Shown here one piece after another: positions 7,077 through 14,943 of a stretch of 21,570 bases of DNA; the stretch's first letter is position 1, and the number at the start of each line of letters is the position of its first letter. Source of the DNA: Bacteroidota bacterium (lineage in GTDB: Bacteria; Bacteroidota; Bacteroidia; Chitinophagales; Chitinophagaceae); contig JAGWTK010000018.1 of the NCBI GenBank assembly GCA_028876035.1, positions 1 to 21,570 on the forward strand, in the 5' to 3' direction. The notes below the pieces were generated by a model. It was not told the DNA's origin, searched no databases, and saw nothing but the letters and a program-made list of their open reading frames with translations. The translations under genes were made by a program, and so were the position numbers.

Positions 7077-7552
7077 TGATCCCCACTGAAAACAGGTATC
7101 GTTTTGTGCGCACAGATTCGTTCAACGAAGATTTCCGTTCGCTGGTGGCCTTGCTGGACCGGGATCTGAGTGAACGTGATGGAACTGATCATTCCTTCTA
7201 CGCGCAATTTAACGGCATTGCTACCATCAAACATGCCATCGTTGCCTACGACCAGGATACCCCTATCGGGAGCGGAGCCATTAAAGAATGGCAAACCGGT
7301 AGCGTGGAGGTGAAGCGCATGTTTGTATTGCCCGAATACAGGGGACGCGGCATTGCATTGCAGCTACTAAAGGAACTGGAACAATGGGCATTGGTGCTGG
7401 GCTACGGCACCTGTGTACTCGAAACCGGCAAAAGACAGCCGGAAGCAATCGCCTTGTATGAAAAAGCAGGCTACCGGAGAATACCGAATTATGGCCAGTA
7501 CGAAGGCGTGGAAAATAGTTGTTGCTTCGAAAAAAAATTGCCGGTGGAATAA
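7076..7552 (+). CDS. GNAT-family N-acetyltransferase
   Basis: This 158-residue protein has the GNAT fold signature: a central strand SVEVKRMFVLPEYRG, the acetyl-CoA pyrophosphate loop RGRGIA at residues 89-94, and a C-terminal block with ALYEKAGYRRIPNYG. It would transfer an acetyl group from acetyl-CoA to an amine, but the substrate cannot be told from sequence. The ATG at 7076 shares its A with the TGA stop of the M16 protease gene (TGATG), pointing to translational coupling. A TTG one codon earlier would also open the frame but is less likely. The stop lies inside the loop of the downstream terminator. A housekeeping or detoxifying acetylase is possible; a direct link to the secreted protease is not obvious. 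Confidence 0.88.
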   Translation: MIPTENRYRFVRTDSFNEDFRSLVALLDRDLSERDGTDHSFYAQFNGIATIKHAIVAYDQDTPIGSGAIKEWQTGSVEVKRMFVLPEYRGRGIALQLLKELEQWALVLGYGTCVLETGKRQPEAIALYEKAGYRRIPNYGQYEGVENSCCFEKKLPVE

Positions 7553-7564
7553 CCGGCAATTTTT
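7533..7564. terminator. Bidirectional terminator between the convergent GNAT and acyltransferase genes
   Basis: ATTGCCGG (7537-7544) pairs perfectly with CCGGCAAT (7553-7560) around an eight-base loop, flanked by A residues on the left and TTTT on the right, so each strand sees a stem followed by a T tract. The stem begins inside the last codons of the GNAT gene, whose stop codon lies in the loop. Confidence 0.82.
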
Positions 7565-7572
7565 CCTGTATT

Positions 7573-8694
7573 TTAAACGCGCACGTATATTTTCTTTTTG
7601 TCCATCCAATATCCCACCAGCCAGCAGAACAACATCCAGCTAACCGCATACAGCAGTGCGCCGGTATAATCGCCCGCCAAACGGAATACATGCTGGTAGA
7701 GCCAGGTGGTTACCGGCACCTTGCCGGCAGGAATAAAATAAAGTATGGTGATGCCTACTTCGCTGAGCAAGTAAATAAACAAAGGGTTCTTGCCAAACAC
7801 TTCGAAAAAATGTGTCCAGCTGGTTTGCTGGCGGAATTGAACCAGGTAGATGACTGCCGACAATATCACGCAATCCAGTCCAACCGTGTACAGCACAAAG
7901 GAACTTGTCCAGAGTTTTTTATTGATGGGAAACACCCAGTTCCAGCTATACGCAAGGAATACCAGCGCAGCACCCGCCAGCAGCAACTTTGCCAGCCCTT
8001 CCCAGCTATTTCCCTGTTTTTGCACAAACCGGCCTACCATAAAGCCGCCGACCACATTGCCAATCGCCGGCAGTGTACTGAGCCAGCCCTCGGGATCAAA
8101 AGCAATGCCCTCACCGTGGTACATATGCGATTCTCCCATAAGAAACTTATCAATCAATATACCCGCATTGCCCGTCATGCTAAGTTCATTGCCGGGCTCG
8201 CCAAACCAACTCAGTATACCCCAGTACAGCAGCAACAAGCCTGCACTGATATAAACCACTGTTTTGGGCTTCAAATAATAAAACATCAGCGACGCTATGC
8301 CGTAACAAAGGGCAATGCGCTGCAATACGCCGAGGATTCTTGTGTCCCTGATTGGAAAGGAAACCATATGATGTGCCTTGTCCAGTTTAAAAAACGGGAA
8401 CCAGTACATCAGGTATCCAAGCAGGAAAATCAGGAGTGTTCTTTTTAAAATTTTCCCAAGGACTTCCGATTGAGGCTTGCCGGCCCACTTCAGCATTACA
8501 AAGCTCATTGCGTTTCCCACCGCAAAAAGAAAAGAGGGGAACACAAGGTCAGTGGGCGTGAACCCATGCCAGGCGGCATGCTGCAGCGGCGCGAAGGTAG
8601 TGGCCCCGTTACCGGAAGTATTTACGATGATCATGAAACACACGGTAAGGCCTCGAAATACATCCAGTGCGGTGAAACGTTGGGCTGATGACAT
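7573..8694 (-). CDS. Multi-pass membrane acyltransferase, HGSNAT/DUF5009-like (NagX-like)
   Basis: This 373-residue protein has about ten hydrophobic segments and the N-terminal hallmark of the heparan-alpha-glucosaminide N-acetyltransferase-like family: LDVFRGLTVCFMIIVN, then PLQHAAWHGFTPTDLVFPSFLFAVG. H39 or H43 in the HAAWHG motif is the probable acyl-relay histidine. Known members move acetyl groups from cytosolic acetyl-CoA across the membrane to sugar amines; in Bacteroidota they are often linked to amino-sugar or glycan use, but no such genes adjoin here, so the substrate is open. The frame extends upstream to 8760, but homologous sequence starts at MSSAQRFTALDVFRG, and a promoter-like TTTTG/TACATTCG lies between the two starts, so 8694 is chosen. 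It ends at a shared terminator with the GNAT gene. Confidence 0.87.
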   Translation of the reverse strand: MSSAQRFTALDVFRGLTVCFMIIVNTSGNGATTFAPLQHAAWHGFTPTDLVFPSFLFAVGNAMSFVMLKWAGKPQSEVLGKILKRTLLIFLLGYLMYWFPFFKLDKAHHMVSFPIRDTRILGVLQRIALCYGIASLMFYYLKPKTVVYISAGLLLLYWGILSWFGEPGNELSMTGNAGILIDKFLMGESHMYHGEGIAFDPEGWLSTLPAIGNVVGGFMVGRFVQKQGNSWEGLAKLLLAGAALVFLAYSWNWVFPINKKLWTSSFVLYTVGLDCVILSAVIYLVQFRQQTSWTHFFEVFGKNPLFIYLLSEVGITILYFIPAGKVPVTTWLYQHVFRLAGDYTGALLYAVSWMLFCWLVGYWMDKKKIYVRV

Positions 8695-8715
8695 GTACGG
8701 GGTTTTAGCTGATGC

Positions 8716-8746
8716 CGAATGTAAGGATTTTATCAGAAGGCCAAAA
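8716..8746 (-). promoter_or_regulatory. Probable promoter of the membrane acyltransferase
   Basis: On the minus strand TTTTG (8746-8742) is followed after 18 bases by TACATTCG (8723-8716), one mismatch from TAnnTTTG, leaving about 20 bases to the ATG at 8694. Both elements and their spacing fit the Bacteroidota promoter, and the position supports the shorter start of the gene. Confidence 0.5.
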
Positions 8747-8778
8747 CCAGGGCCAGCCAATTAACCAGCGGATATTTC

Positions 8779-8785
8779 TACCTTG
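8779..8785 (+). promoter_or_regulatory. Candidate -7 element of the alpha/beta hydrolase gene
   Basis: TACCTTG resembles TAnnTTTG with one T missing and ends 14 bases before the ATG at 8800. No TTTG is visible at the expected upstream distance. Confidence 0.28.
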
Positions 8786-8799
8786 TAAAAAATTGCTCT

Positions 8800-9810
8800 A
8801 TGTCAAAAAAATGGTTGCTTATCATTCCGGCGGCACTGGGTATCGCTTATTGGGCGGGTCCCGCACCGGCCACTCCTCATTATGATCCTGCTATGCCCGC
8901 TGTTCCTTCCGGCGCAGCAGCATTGGAGAATTATATCAGGTCGATGGAATCCATGCATAAACTGAAACCCGACAATGAAGCAAGAATCGTTTGGGCCAAC
9001 GATTCCACCAAAGCCGTTACCCCCTGGTCGATGGTGTATCTCCACGGATTTTCCTCTTCTCAGGCGGAGGGCGATCCGGTTCACCGGAACACAGCACGGC
9101 GTTACGGAGCAAACCTTTACCTCAGCAGGCTGGCAGAGCACGGCATCGATACAACGGAACCCATGATGAATCTCACCGCCGACAAAAACTGGGAGTCGGC
9201 CAAACTTGCGCTGGCCATTGGCAAAAAGATCGGACAAAAAGTAATTCTCATTGGTACATCAACCGGCGGTACCAATGCCCTTCAGCTGGCGGCAGCTTAT
9301 CCAAATGATGTGGCTGCTGTGGTGCTTTTGTCTCCCAATATTGCTATCAATAACGATAAGGCCTATATGCTCAACAACCATTGGGGCGTGCAGATAGCCC
9401 GGCTGGTAACCGGAAGCGATCACAAAACAGTAGATGATCAGCGGCCAGCCTACAAACAGTACTGGTATTACCGCTACCCCTATGAAGGCACCGCGGCATT
9501 GCAGGAAATTCTTGAAACAAGTATGACCCCGGCCACTTTTGGAAAAGTAAAGCAACCTGTATTGTTGCTATACTATTACAAAGACGAAACACACCAGGAT
9601 CCGGTTGTAAAAGTAGACGCCATGCTGAAGATGTTTGATGAACTGGGCACGCCGGCTGCTTTGAAACGAAAACAGGCGATGCCAAAAACCGGCGACCATG
9701 TACTCGGTTCATCGCTGAAGTCGGGAGATGTGGAAGGCGTACAAGCGGCCATCAATCAATTCCTGGAAGAAGTTGTACACCTGCAGCCCATAACCGGCAA
9801 TCAACACTAA
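8800..9810 (+). CDS. Alpha/beta hydrolase with N-terminal membrane anchor or signal
   Basis: This 336-residue serine hydrolase has the oxyanion-region motif LHGFSSS (81-87), the nucleophile elbow GTSTG (152-156, S154), a likely acid at D262 or D267 (YKDETHQD) and a catalytic histidine at H300 (TGDHVLG). The triad appears complete, so it should be an active esterase or lipase-like enzyme; the substrate is unknown. The N-terminus (KKWLLIIPAALGIAYWAG) is a hydrophobic helix that would act as an uncleaved anchor or signal peptide; no lipobox cysteine follows, placing the enzyme in the periplasm or on the membrane. It is divergent from the membrane acyltransferase and convergent with the large T9SS esterase, with a terminator between. 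Confidence 0.85.
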   Translation: MSKKWLLIIPAALGIAYWAGPAPATPHYDPAMPAVPSGAAALENYIRSMESMHKLKPDNEARIVWANDSTKAVTPWSMVYLHGFSSSQAEGDPVHRNTARRYGANLYLSRLAEHGIDTTEPMMNLTADKNWESAKLALAIGKKIGQKVILIGTSTGGTNALQLAAAYPNDVAAVVLLSPNIAINNDKAYMLNNHWGVQIARLVTGSDHKTVDDQRPAYKQYWYYRYPYEGTAALQEILETSMTPATFGKVKQPVLLLYYYKDETHQDPVVKVDAMLKMFDELGTPAALKRKQAMPKTGDHVLGSSLKSGDVEGVQAAINQFLEEVVHLQPITGNQH

Positions 9811-9837
9811 CTTTCTTTGTGGCAGCAGCAGAAAAAC

Positions 9838-9868
9838 AAAACCCCGGCACAATGAAGGCCGGGGTTTG
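9838..9868. terminator. Bidirectional terminator between two convergent hydrolase genes
   Basis: AAACCCCGGC (9839-9848) pairs perfectly with GCCGGGGTTT (9858-9867) around a nine-base loop. On the minus strand the stem continues into TTTTGTTTTT, serving the T9SS esterase; on the plus strand the T run is shorter but could serve the alpha/beta hydrolase. Confidence 0.85.
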
Positions 9869-9890
9869 TTCTGTTCAGCGTCTGTAGTTA

Positions 9891-12800
9891 TTATCGTTGG
9901 CGGATGAACTTGCGTGTCACCACTTCATTGTTCAATTGAACCTGTACCATATAAACGCCAGCCGGCACATGGTTGATGTCGAGGTTAACCAGGCTGGTGC
10001 CTGAACCCAGACTAACACGCTGCTGCATCATCACTTTTCCGTCTACCGACATTACCTGTACCATTGATTTGGTATTCTGTGCAGTAGTAATAGCAAGTGT
10101 AAGCGTGTTGCCCACTACCGGGTTTGGCCTTACCTGTACATTGGCGCCGTTCACCGTTACGTTGATGGTTTTGATAGCGGTGTATTCGGATTTGCCATCA
10201 AGGTCTGTCCGACGGATGCGGTAGTAATGTATGCCAGGTGTGAGGCCAGTATGCGTAAAGTTGTAGTTGTTCACACCGGAGTTATTGTTAGCAGCCACCG
10301 TTCCTACAGGGCTAAAGCTAACACCGTTGAATGAATGTTCTACTGTGTAACGGTCAACGTTTATTTCATCGCTGGTCTTCCAGTTCAGGAGTGCATTACC
10401 ATTGATCTCCTGGGCAGTAAAACTAATCCAGATGGCCGGGAGCAGCGCGCTCTTCAGCGTGATAATAGTAAATACCACATTATCGTTCAACGTTACATTG
10501 CCAAAGATGATTTTCTTACCGGAAGCGGCGGTAGCATTGGCAAATGAGATAGTTCCATCGCCAAAATTGCCATTGCCATCGTTGTCAATCATCAGCGCAT
10601 AGTTATTAACGGTAGCACCGCCAGCCTGTGCACCCAATCCTGTTGTGTCGAAGCTGAGTGTTACAGGTCCTACCCCACCAATATTCCGCACCTTCCACTC
10701 GCGTCCCACGCGGGTGCTGCCCACGGCAATATTAGGCGCCTGTGAAGATTGAATGATGGATTGTGCCAGCGTAGCACCGTCGTTACCCAGCATCAAAAAG
10801 TTCCTGTCGGCCAGCTGGCTCGCGGTTGTTACCACAATATTTCCCTTGCCAGCGATACCTGTACCATTCCCTGAGCCACTGTTGATGCTGTTGGAACTTG
10901 TTTGAATAAGGCCGCTTGCACTGTCTGTTCCAATGCCAAATACATCGTTCTGATAGGTGAGCGAACCGTTCCAGATAGTGCTGCCGTTTGAAGCCACATA
11001 GTTAACCGGACTTACGGTAGTACCCAGCGAAATACCATATTTCAATGCCAGGTAAGATTCTATCTGGTTCTGATCAGCACCCGTGATTTGTGAATCGAGG
11101 ATGTAAATCAGCTCAGCAATATTACCATCAAAGGTTCCCAGCTGGAAAGTATTGCTGGCGCTTCCGGTGAATACTGAATTCGCATTGCCACTCGCTACCA
11201 GCACGCCATTCTTACGGATGTCCTGCTTAAATCCATTGGGCGTATTGTTGACATTGTCTTTTGTAAATGTAAACAGCGTTGGCTGGTTCGCTTCTACCGT
11301 GTTATTTGGAGTAGCGACAACATTCGTGCTGTTACCCGCTCTCCAGGTGAGCACCCCGGGGAATTTCAGGTTGAGGCTATCCCAGGTGGTAGAGCTGGTA
11401 GCTTCATCGAAGATGTTCACGTTTTGGCCAATGTTGTTAAACTTCGCAACCAGGTACACATTCGCCGCGTTGTGATTGCTGGTACCAGCAAAACCCGACT
11501 GTGTTTTGAGGTTGGTTTGGAGTGTAGTGTTCAATCCAACAACCGGGTTAAAGTTGATATTGTCTGTAGTATTGTTTTTGAACGTCGGTGTTAACCCATA
11601 GGTGGCCTGGGAAAGGTTGTTGCCATTCAAAGCGCTGTTGCTCCAGAAGGTGAGTGCAGATCCATCAGGCACGTTGATAGCATTTGCCTTCGCCCACAAT
11701 GCTACGTTTCCAACTGCATTGCCTGGCATGGCGATGATCGGCGCTTTTACCAGTGCGAGCTCATCAATTACAAAATCATTGCCGGTAGCCAGCGCTGTAT
11801 TGTTGATGATCGACATTTGATACACCTGCGTGTTACCGCCTGAATTCCAGATATAGCTCAGCTTTTTCCAACTTGCATTGCCTACCTGTACGGTTGTAAG
11901 GTTTGCAGGCGTAAGTGGTACATCGTTGATCACCGGTGTAAGTGCGGCCACCGGGTTGCTGGCATTGCCGTAATTGGTACCGTGGTTGCCGATATAAAAC
12001 GTAAAGAGATAGTTCGTATTGGGCGTAACCGTTTTTGAACCACCCATATAACGCCATATCTGTGCACCCGAAACATAGGTGCAGGACGAGCTTGAGGCGG
12101 TGTTATAGAACATGAAATCTCCGCCGACACGACCCGTTGCATCCTGCGCAAAAGTTTCTGTACTATTGGTTACAATACCGTTTTGGCAAGTGACATTTTG
12201 GTAAGAATAAGAATTGTTGGCATCACCTGGTGCAGAAAACACCGTGTAATAGTTGTCTACATCTTCAAAACCTTCGTAAATCACAGTATCGAGGCTGCAG
12301 GCTTTGTTACTGATCACAACAGGCTTCGGCGTCCAGTCGGACCATGCGCCGTTCGGATCCCGCTGGTAACGCACCCGGTAGTTACCTACCTGCGTTGCCG
12401 TGTACGTGTTCTGGGTTGCTCCGGGAATCGTTATAAAGCCAGTTCCCTTATCGCGCTGCCATTCGTAGGCATTGAAGCCAGGTGTAATGCCCATGGGTGC
12501 ATTAATCGGGCTTCCGTCACAAAACTGGCTGTTTTGAAAGTATACCATTGGCTGCGCTTTGTGTGCATTGTTCCAATAGGTGCTTAACAGGTTGCGGTTG
12601 CTGGCATCGTACTGCACCCATTGATTAGACCATGTATCATGGCCATGGGTAGCATAATAGCTGAGGTAGAAATCTCCCCCGGCAGCCTTTACCGCATCCC
12701 GCGTTGCGAAAACATCCGCGGGTCGGGGGCCATTGTCCAGTCCACCGGTTGAAATCCAAACCGGGATCTCTTTCATTCCTGGTACAAACCCGTTTTGAAA

Positions 12801-13475
12801 CAGCAACTGTACTTTCTCAGGGCTTGAAGGAATAATGGTGGCGATGCGCTTGGGGAAAAAACCAGCATAGTTAATGGCTCCGAGACCACCGGCAGAAAGT
12901 CCCATCACGATGGCCCTTGCAGGATCCAGTCCATTGTATTTTTCGAGTGTATCCAGGATGCTGTTAACCGGGGGAATGTTTGAAGCACCATCCCACTCCG
13001 ACGAGTTACTATACAACTGGGGAAACAAAAGAAAGCCATTCCAATCACCCTGGTTCATCCGCTGCTCAAACAGCTGCGCGCCCCAGAAAAGCTGGTCCTG
13101 GTTCTCACGGTTTACGCCACCCGGGTTAAGGGTAACACTGGCAGCATCGCCGGCTCCGTGAAGGAAGATAACTATCGGGTATTTGTTATTGGCGGGATCA
13201 TAATTATTGGGGAAGCGCAGCCTGAACGACATCGTACCCCAACGGTACGATTTGAAGTTCGACTGATTCCAGGTAATGCGACCCGGCTTTTGGGTAGTGC
13301 TGTGCACCCATTTTTGCATAACACCGGCACCGGCAGCAATCGGATTGGTTGCAGAGCCGAGCGGTGCGCTGGAATTGTAAACATTGTCGGGGTCAGACGC
13401 GGACATGACGTCCTGCGCCATGAGGGCAGTAGAGCCGGTAAGCACCAATAACAACAGGAGTAGACGCTGGTACAT
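9891..13475 (-). CDS. Secreted esterase with LamG-like region and T9SS C-terminal sorting domain
   Basis: This 1194-residue multidomain exoprotein has a signal peptide (1-21, ending ALMAQ). Next is an esterase/PHB-depolymerase-like alpha/beta hydrolase (about 75-305) with FLHGAGD, nucleophile elbow GLSAG (S194), likely acid D247 and histidine H279 in HGHDTW. An Ig-like segment (about 308-392) and a beta-rich carbohydrate-binding-like region (about 398-580) follow. Then come a LamG/concanavalin-like segment (about 590-800), a Bacteroidota repeat-type domain opening IESYLALKYGISLG (DUF8202-like, about 800-1010), a fibronectin-like segment starting near 1020, and a T9SS type A sorting domain (about 1115-1194, VRPNPVVGN to VTRKFIRQR). 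It should cross the outer membrane by the T9SS and be released or attached to the surface. Substrate is probably an ester-bearing polysaccharide or polyester. Domain edges are estimates. Confidence 0.9.
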   Translation of the reverse strand: MYQRLLLLLLVLTGSTALMAQDVMSASDPDNVYNSSAPLGSATNPIAAGAGVMQKWVHSTTQKPGRITWNQSNFKSYRWGTMSFRLRFPNNYDPANNKYPIVIFLHGAGDAASVTLNPGGVNRENQDQLFWGAQLFEQRMNQGDWNGFLLFPQLYSNSSEWDGASNIPPVNSILDTLEKYNGLDPARAIVMGLSAGGLGAINYAGFFPKRIATIIPSSPEKVQLLFQNGFVPGMKEIPVWISTGGLDNGPRPADVFATRDAVKAAGGDFYLSYYATHGHDTWSNQWVQYDASNRNLLSTYWNNAHKAQPMVYFQNSQFCDGSPINAPMGITPGFNAYEWQRDKGTGFITIPGATQNTYTATQVGNYRVRYQRDPNGAWSDWTPKPVVISNKACSLDTVIYEGFEDVDNYYTVFSAPGDANNSYSYQNVTCQNGIVTNSTETFAQDATGRVGGDFMFYNTASSSSCTYVSGAQIWRYMGGSKTVTPNTNYLFTFYIGNHGTNYGNASNPVAALTPVINDVPLTPANLTTVQVGNASWKKLSYIWNSGGNTQVYQMSIINNTALATGNDFVIDELALVKAPIIAMPGNAVGNVALWAKANAINVPDGSALTFWSNSALNGNNLSQATYGLTPTFKNNTTDNINFNPVVGLNTTLQTNLKTQSGFAGTSNHNAANVYLVAKFNNIGQNVNIFDEATSSTTWDSLNLKFPGVLTWRAGNSTNVVATPNNTVEANQPTLFTFTKDNVNNTPNGFKQDIRKNGVLVASGNANSVFTGSASNTFQLGTFDGNIAELIYILDSQITGADQNQIESYLALKYGISLGTTVSPVNYVASNGSTIWNGSLTYQNDVFGIGTDSASGLIQTSSNSINSGSGNGTGIAGKGNIVVTTASQLADRNFLMLGNDGATLAQSIIQSSQAPNIAVGSTRVGREWKVRNIGGVGPVTLSFDTTGLGAQAGGATVNNYALMIDNDGNGNFGDGTISFANATAASGKKIIFGNVTLNDNVVFTIITLKSALLPAIWISFTAQEINGNALLNWKTSDEINVDRYTVEHSFNGVSFSPVGTVAANNNSGVNNYNFTHTGLTPGIHYYRIRRTDLDGKSEYTAIKTINVTVNGANVQVRPNPVVGNTLTLAITTAQNTKSMVQVMSVDGKVMMQQRVSLGSGTSLVNLDINHVPAGVYMVQVQLNNEVVTRKFIRQR

Positions 13476-13868
13476 AGATTTCTTTTAAATAATTACAGAT
13501 ACAGTAAGTACAGGTAATTCCAAAAAGGATGTGGAGTTATGAGCCAGCTTTTAGAGGATATTAAACAAAGTATTTATAGAAAATTACTTTGTAAAGGAGT
13601 ATGGTAGTTTTTTTGGCTCGCCAGAGCAGGCGATGCCGATATTGGGAGAGTAAAGCTAAAAATAAAAACCAAAGATCAAAAGCAGTTGCTACTAATTTTC
13701 GAACTAATAAACGATGAATTCGTGTAAAGGGTTGGCTCTGACCCACTAAAAAAGTAGGATTTGCGCTAAAAAAAATTCGCTTTTTTGATGCAGGAAACCT
13801 TGTTTAACCCTGCCTGCCCGTTGCAGCGCCGGATCTTTCACTATTTTCAAGGTCAAAAGCTTGCCCTT
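13476..13868. other. AT-rich divergent intergenic region (393 bases)
   Basis: This gap separates the start of the T9SS esterase (minus) from the preferred start of the KAS III gene (plus), so both promoters should lie here. It is richer in A and T than its surroundings. It holds the inverted repeat at 13565-13592 and short A and T runs near 13748-13786. An in-frame upstream extension of the KAS III gene begins at 13785, but those residues do not fit the family. A 61-codon minus-strand frame at 13561-13746 has no protein character. No perfect TAnnTTTG with a matching -33 element was found on either strand. Confidence 0.6.
13565..13592. repeat. Perfect 8-bp inverted repeat in the divergent gap
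   Basis: ACAAAGTA (13565-13572) and TACTTTGT (13585-13592) are exact inverted copies around 12 bases; three more pairs can form inside with one bulge. Each arm read outward resembles a shortened -7 promoter element (TACTTTG). It could be a dyad operator, a pair of divergent promoter elements or an RNA hairpin in the esterase leader. Confidence 0.45.
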
Positions 13869-14918
13869 ATGTACAGCAGTAAAATCGGCGGTATTGGTAT
13901 GTATGTTCCTAAAAACATCTACACGAACCAGGACCTGATGCGTTATATGGAAACCAGTGATGAGTGGATCCAGGAAAGAACCGGTATCCGGGAAAGACGT
14001 TTCGCCGACAGAACAGCGGAAACCACCACCACAATGGCCGTTGAAGCCGCAGGTATCGCCATCAGCAGGGCTGGCATTACCCCTGCTGATATCGACTTCA
14101 TCGTGTTTGCGACCTTAAGTCCGGACTATTATTTTCCCGGTTGCGGCGTATTGCTGCAGCGCGCCATGAAAATGCGGGAAATCGGCGCCCTGGACGTACG
14201 CAACCAATGCAGCGGCTTTGTATATGCATTGAGTGTAGCCGATCAGTTTATCAAAACTGGCATGTACCGGAATATATTGGTGGTAGGTAGTGAAAAACAT
14301 TCTTTCGGACTGGATTTCAGTACCCGCGGGAGGAATGTATCGGTGATTTTTGGAGATGGCGCCGGGGCTGTTGTACTGCAGCGCGCCGACCAACCCGGAC
14401 AGGGCATCCTTAGCACCCATCTCCACAGTGATGGCGAAAGTGCCGAAATACTGGCCATGTTCAACCCGGGTACCCATGCGAACCACTGGACTACCCAGCA
14501 ACTGGCGGATTTTGATAAAGCGGAAATGGGGCAGATGTTTATGAGCCATGCCATGATCGACCAGGCACAGAACTTTCCGAATATGGATGGGCCGGCCGTG
14601 TTTAAAAAAGCCGTGGTGAAATTCCCGGAAGTGATCCTCGAGGCACTTACTGCCAACAACCTTCGTCCTGCAGACATCAATATGCTGATTCCCCACCAGG
14701 CCAACCTGCGGATCAGTCAGTTTGTGCAACAGAAATTGGGGCTATCCGATCAACAGGTGCACAACAATATCCAGAAATACGGAAATACAACGGCCGCTTC
14801 AGTACCGATTGCGCTTTGCGAGGCATGGGAAGAAGGAAAGATCAAAACCGGCGACCTCGTTTGCCTGGCCGCATTTGGCAGCGGATTTACCTGGGCCAGT
14901 GCGTTGATTCGCTGTTAG
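13869..14918 (+). CDS. 3-oxoacyl-ACP synthase III family protein (FabH-like)
   Basis: This 349-residue ketoacyl synthase III has the full catalytic triad: C114 (NQCSGFVYAL), H276 (IPHQAN) and N306 (YGNTTAAS), plus the glycine-rich FGDGAGAVVL and the C-terminal FGSGFTWAS. It would condense an acyl-CoA starter with malonyl-ACP to begin fatty-acid or related chains. At 349 residues it is about 30 longer than E. coli FabH; the extra sequence lies near residues 190-240. The frame opens at 13785, but the family begins at MYSSKIGGIGMYVP, so the ATG at 13869 is used. No other fatty-acid synthesis genes are near, so it may be a second KAS III with a specialised starter rather than the housekeeping copy. 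A lipid kinase gene starts 25 bases downstream. Confidence 0.88.
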   Translation: MYSSKIGGIGMYVPKNIYTNQDLMRYMETSDEWIQERTGIRERRFADRTAETTTTMAVEAAGIAISRAGITPADIDFIVFATLSPDYYFPGCGVLLQRAMKMREIGALDVRNQCSGFVYALSVADQFIKTGMYRNILVVGSEKHSFGLDFSTRGRNVSVIFGDGAGAVVLQRADQPGQGILSTHLHSDGESAEILAMFNPGTHANHWTTQQLADFDKAEMGQMFMSHAMIDQAQNFPNMDGPAVFKKAVVKFPEVILEALTANNLRPADINMLIPHQANLRISQFVQQKLGLSDQQVHNNIQKYGNTTAASVPIALCEAWEEGKIKTGDLVCLAAFGSGFTWASALIRC

Positions 14919-14937
14919 TCATCCGTTGGTATCTTTG
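14903..14937 (+). promoter_or_regulatory. Promoter of the lipid kinase gene, giving a leaderless mRNA
   Basis: TATCTTTG at 14930-14937 is a perfect TAnnTTTG -7 element; GTTG at 14903-14906 lies 23 bases upstream as a possible -33 element inside the end of the KAS III gene. Only six bases separate the -7 element from the ATG at 14944, so transcription should begin at or next to the start codon. Confidence 0.6.
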
Positions 14938-14943
14938 CAGCTT

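Noticed and set aside
7519..8448. 309-codon plus-strand frame opposite the membrane acyltransferase
   Set aside because: Its product is rich in H, Q, K and N with no recognisable fold, while the minus strand encodes a well-formed polytopic protein with family motifs.
13561..13746. 61-codon minus-strand frame in the divergent gap
   Set aside because: No family pattern, AT-rich composition and overlap with the inverted repeat argue that it is chance.
13785..13868. 28-residue upstream extension of the KAS III gene
   Set aside because: KAS III proteins start at the equivalent of MYSSKIGGIG; the added residues have no match to the family and the upstream start is a TTG/ATG in a T run.
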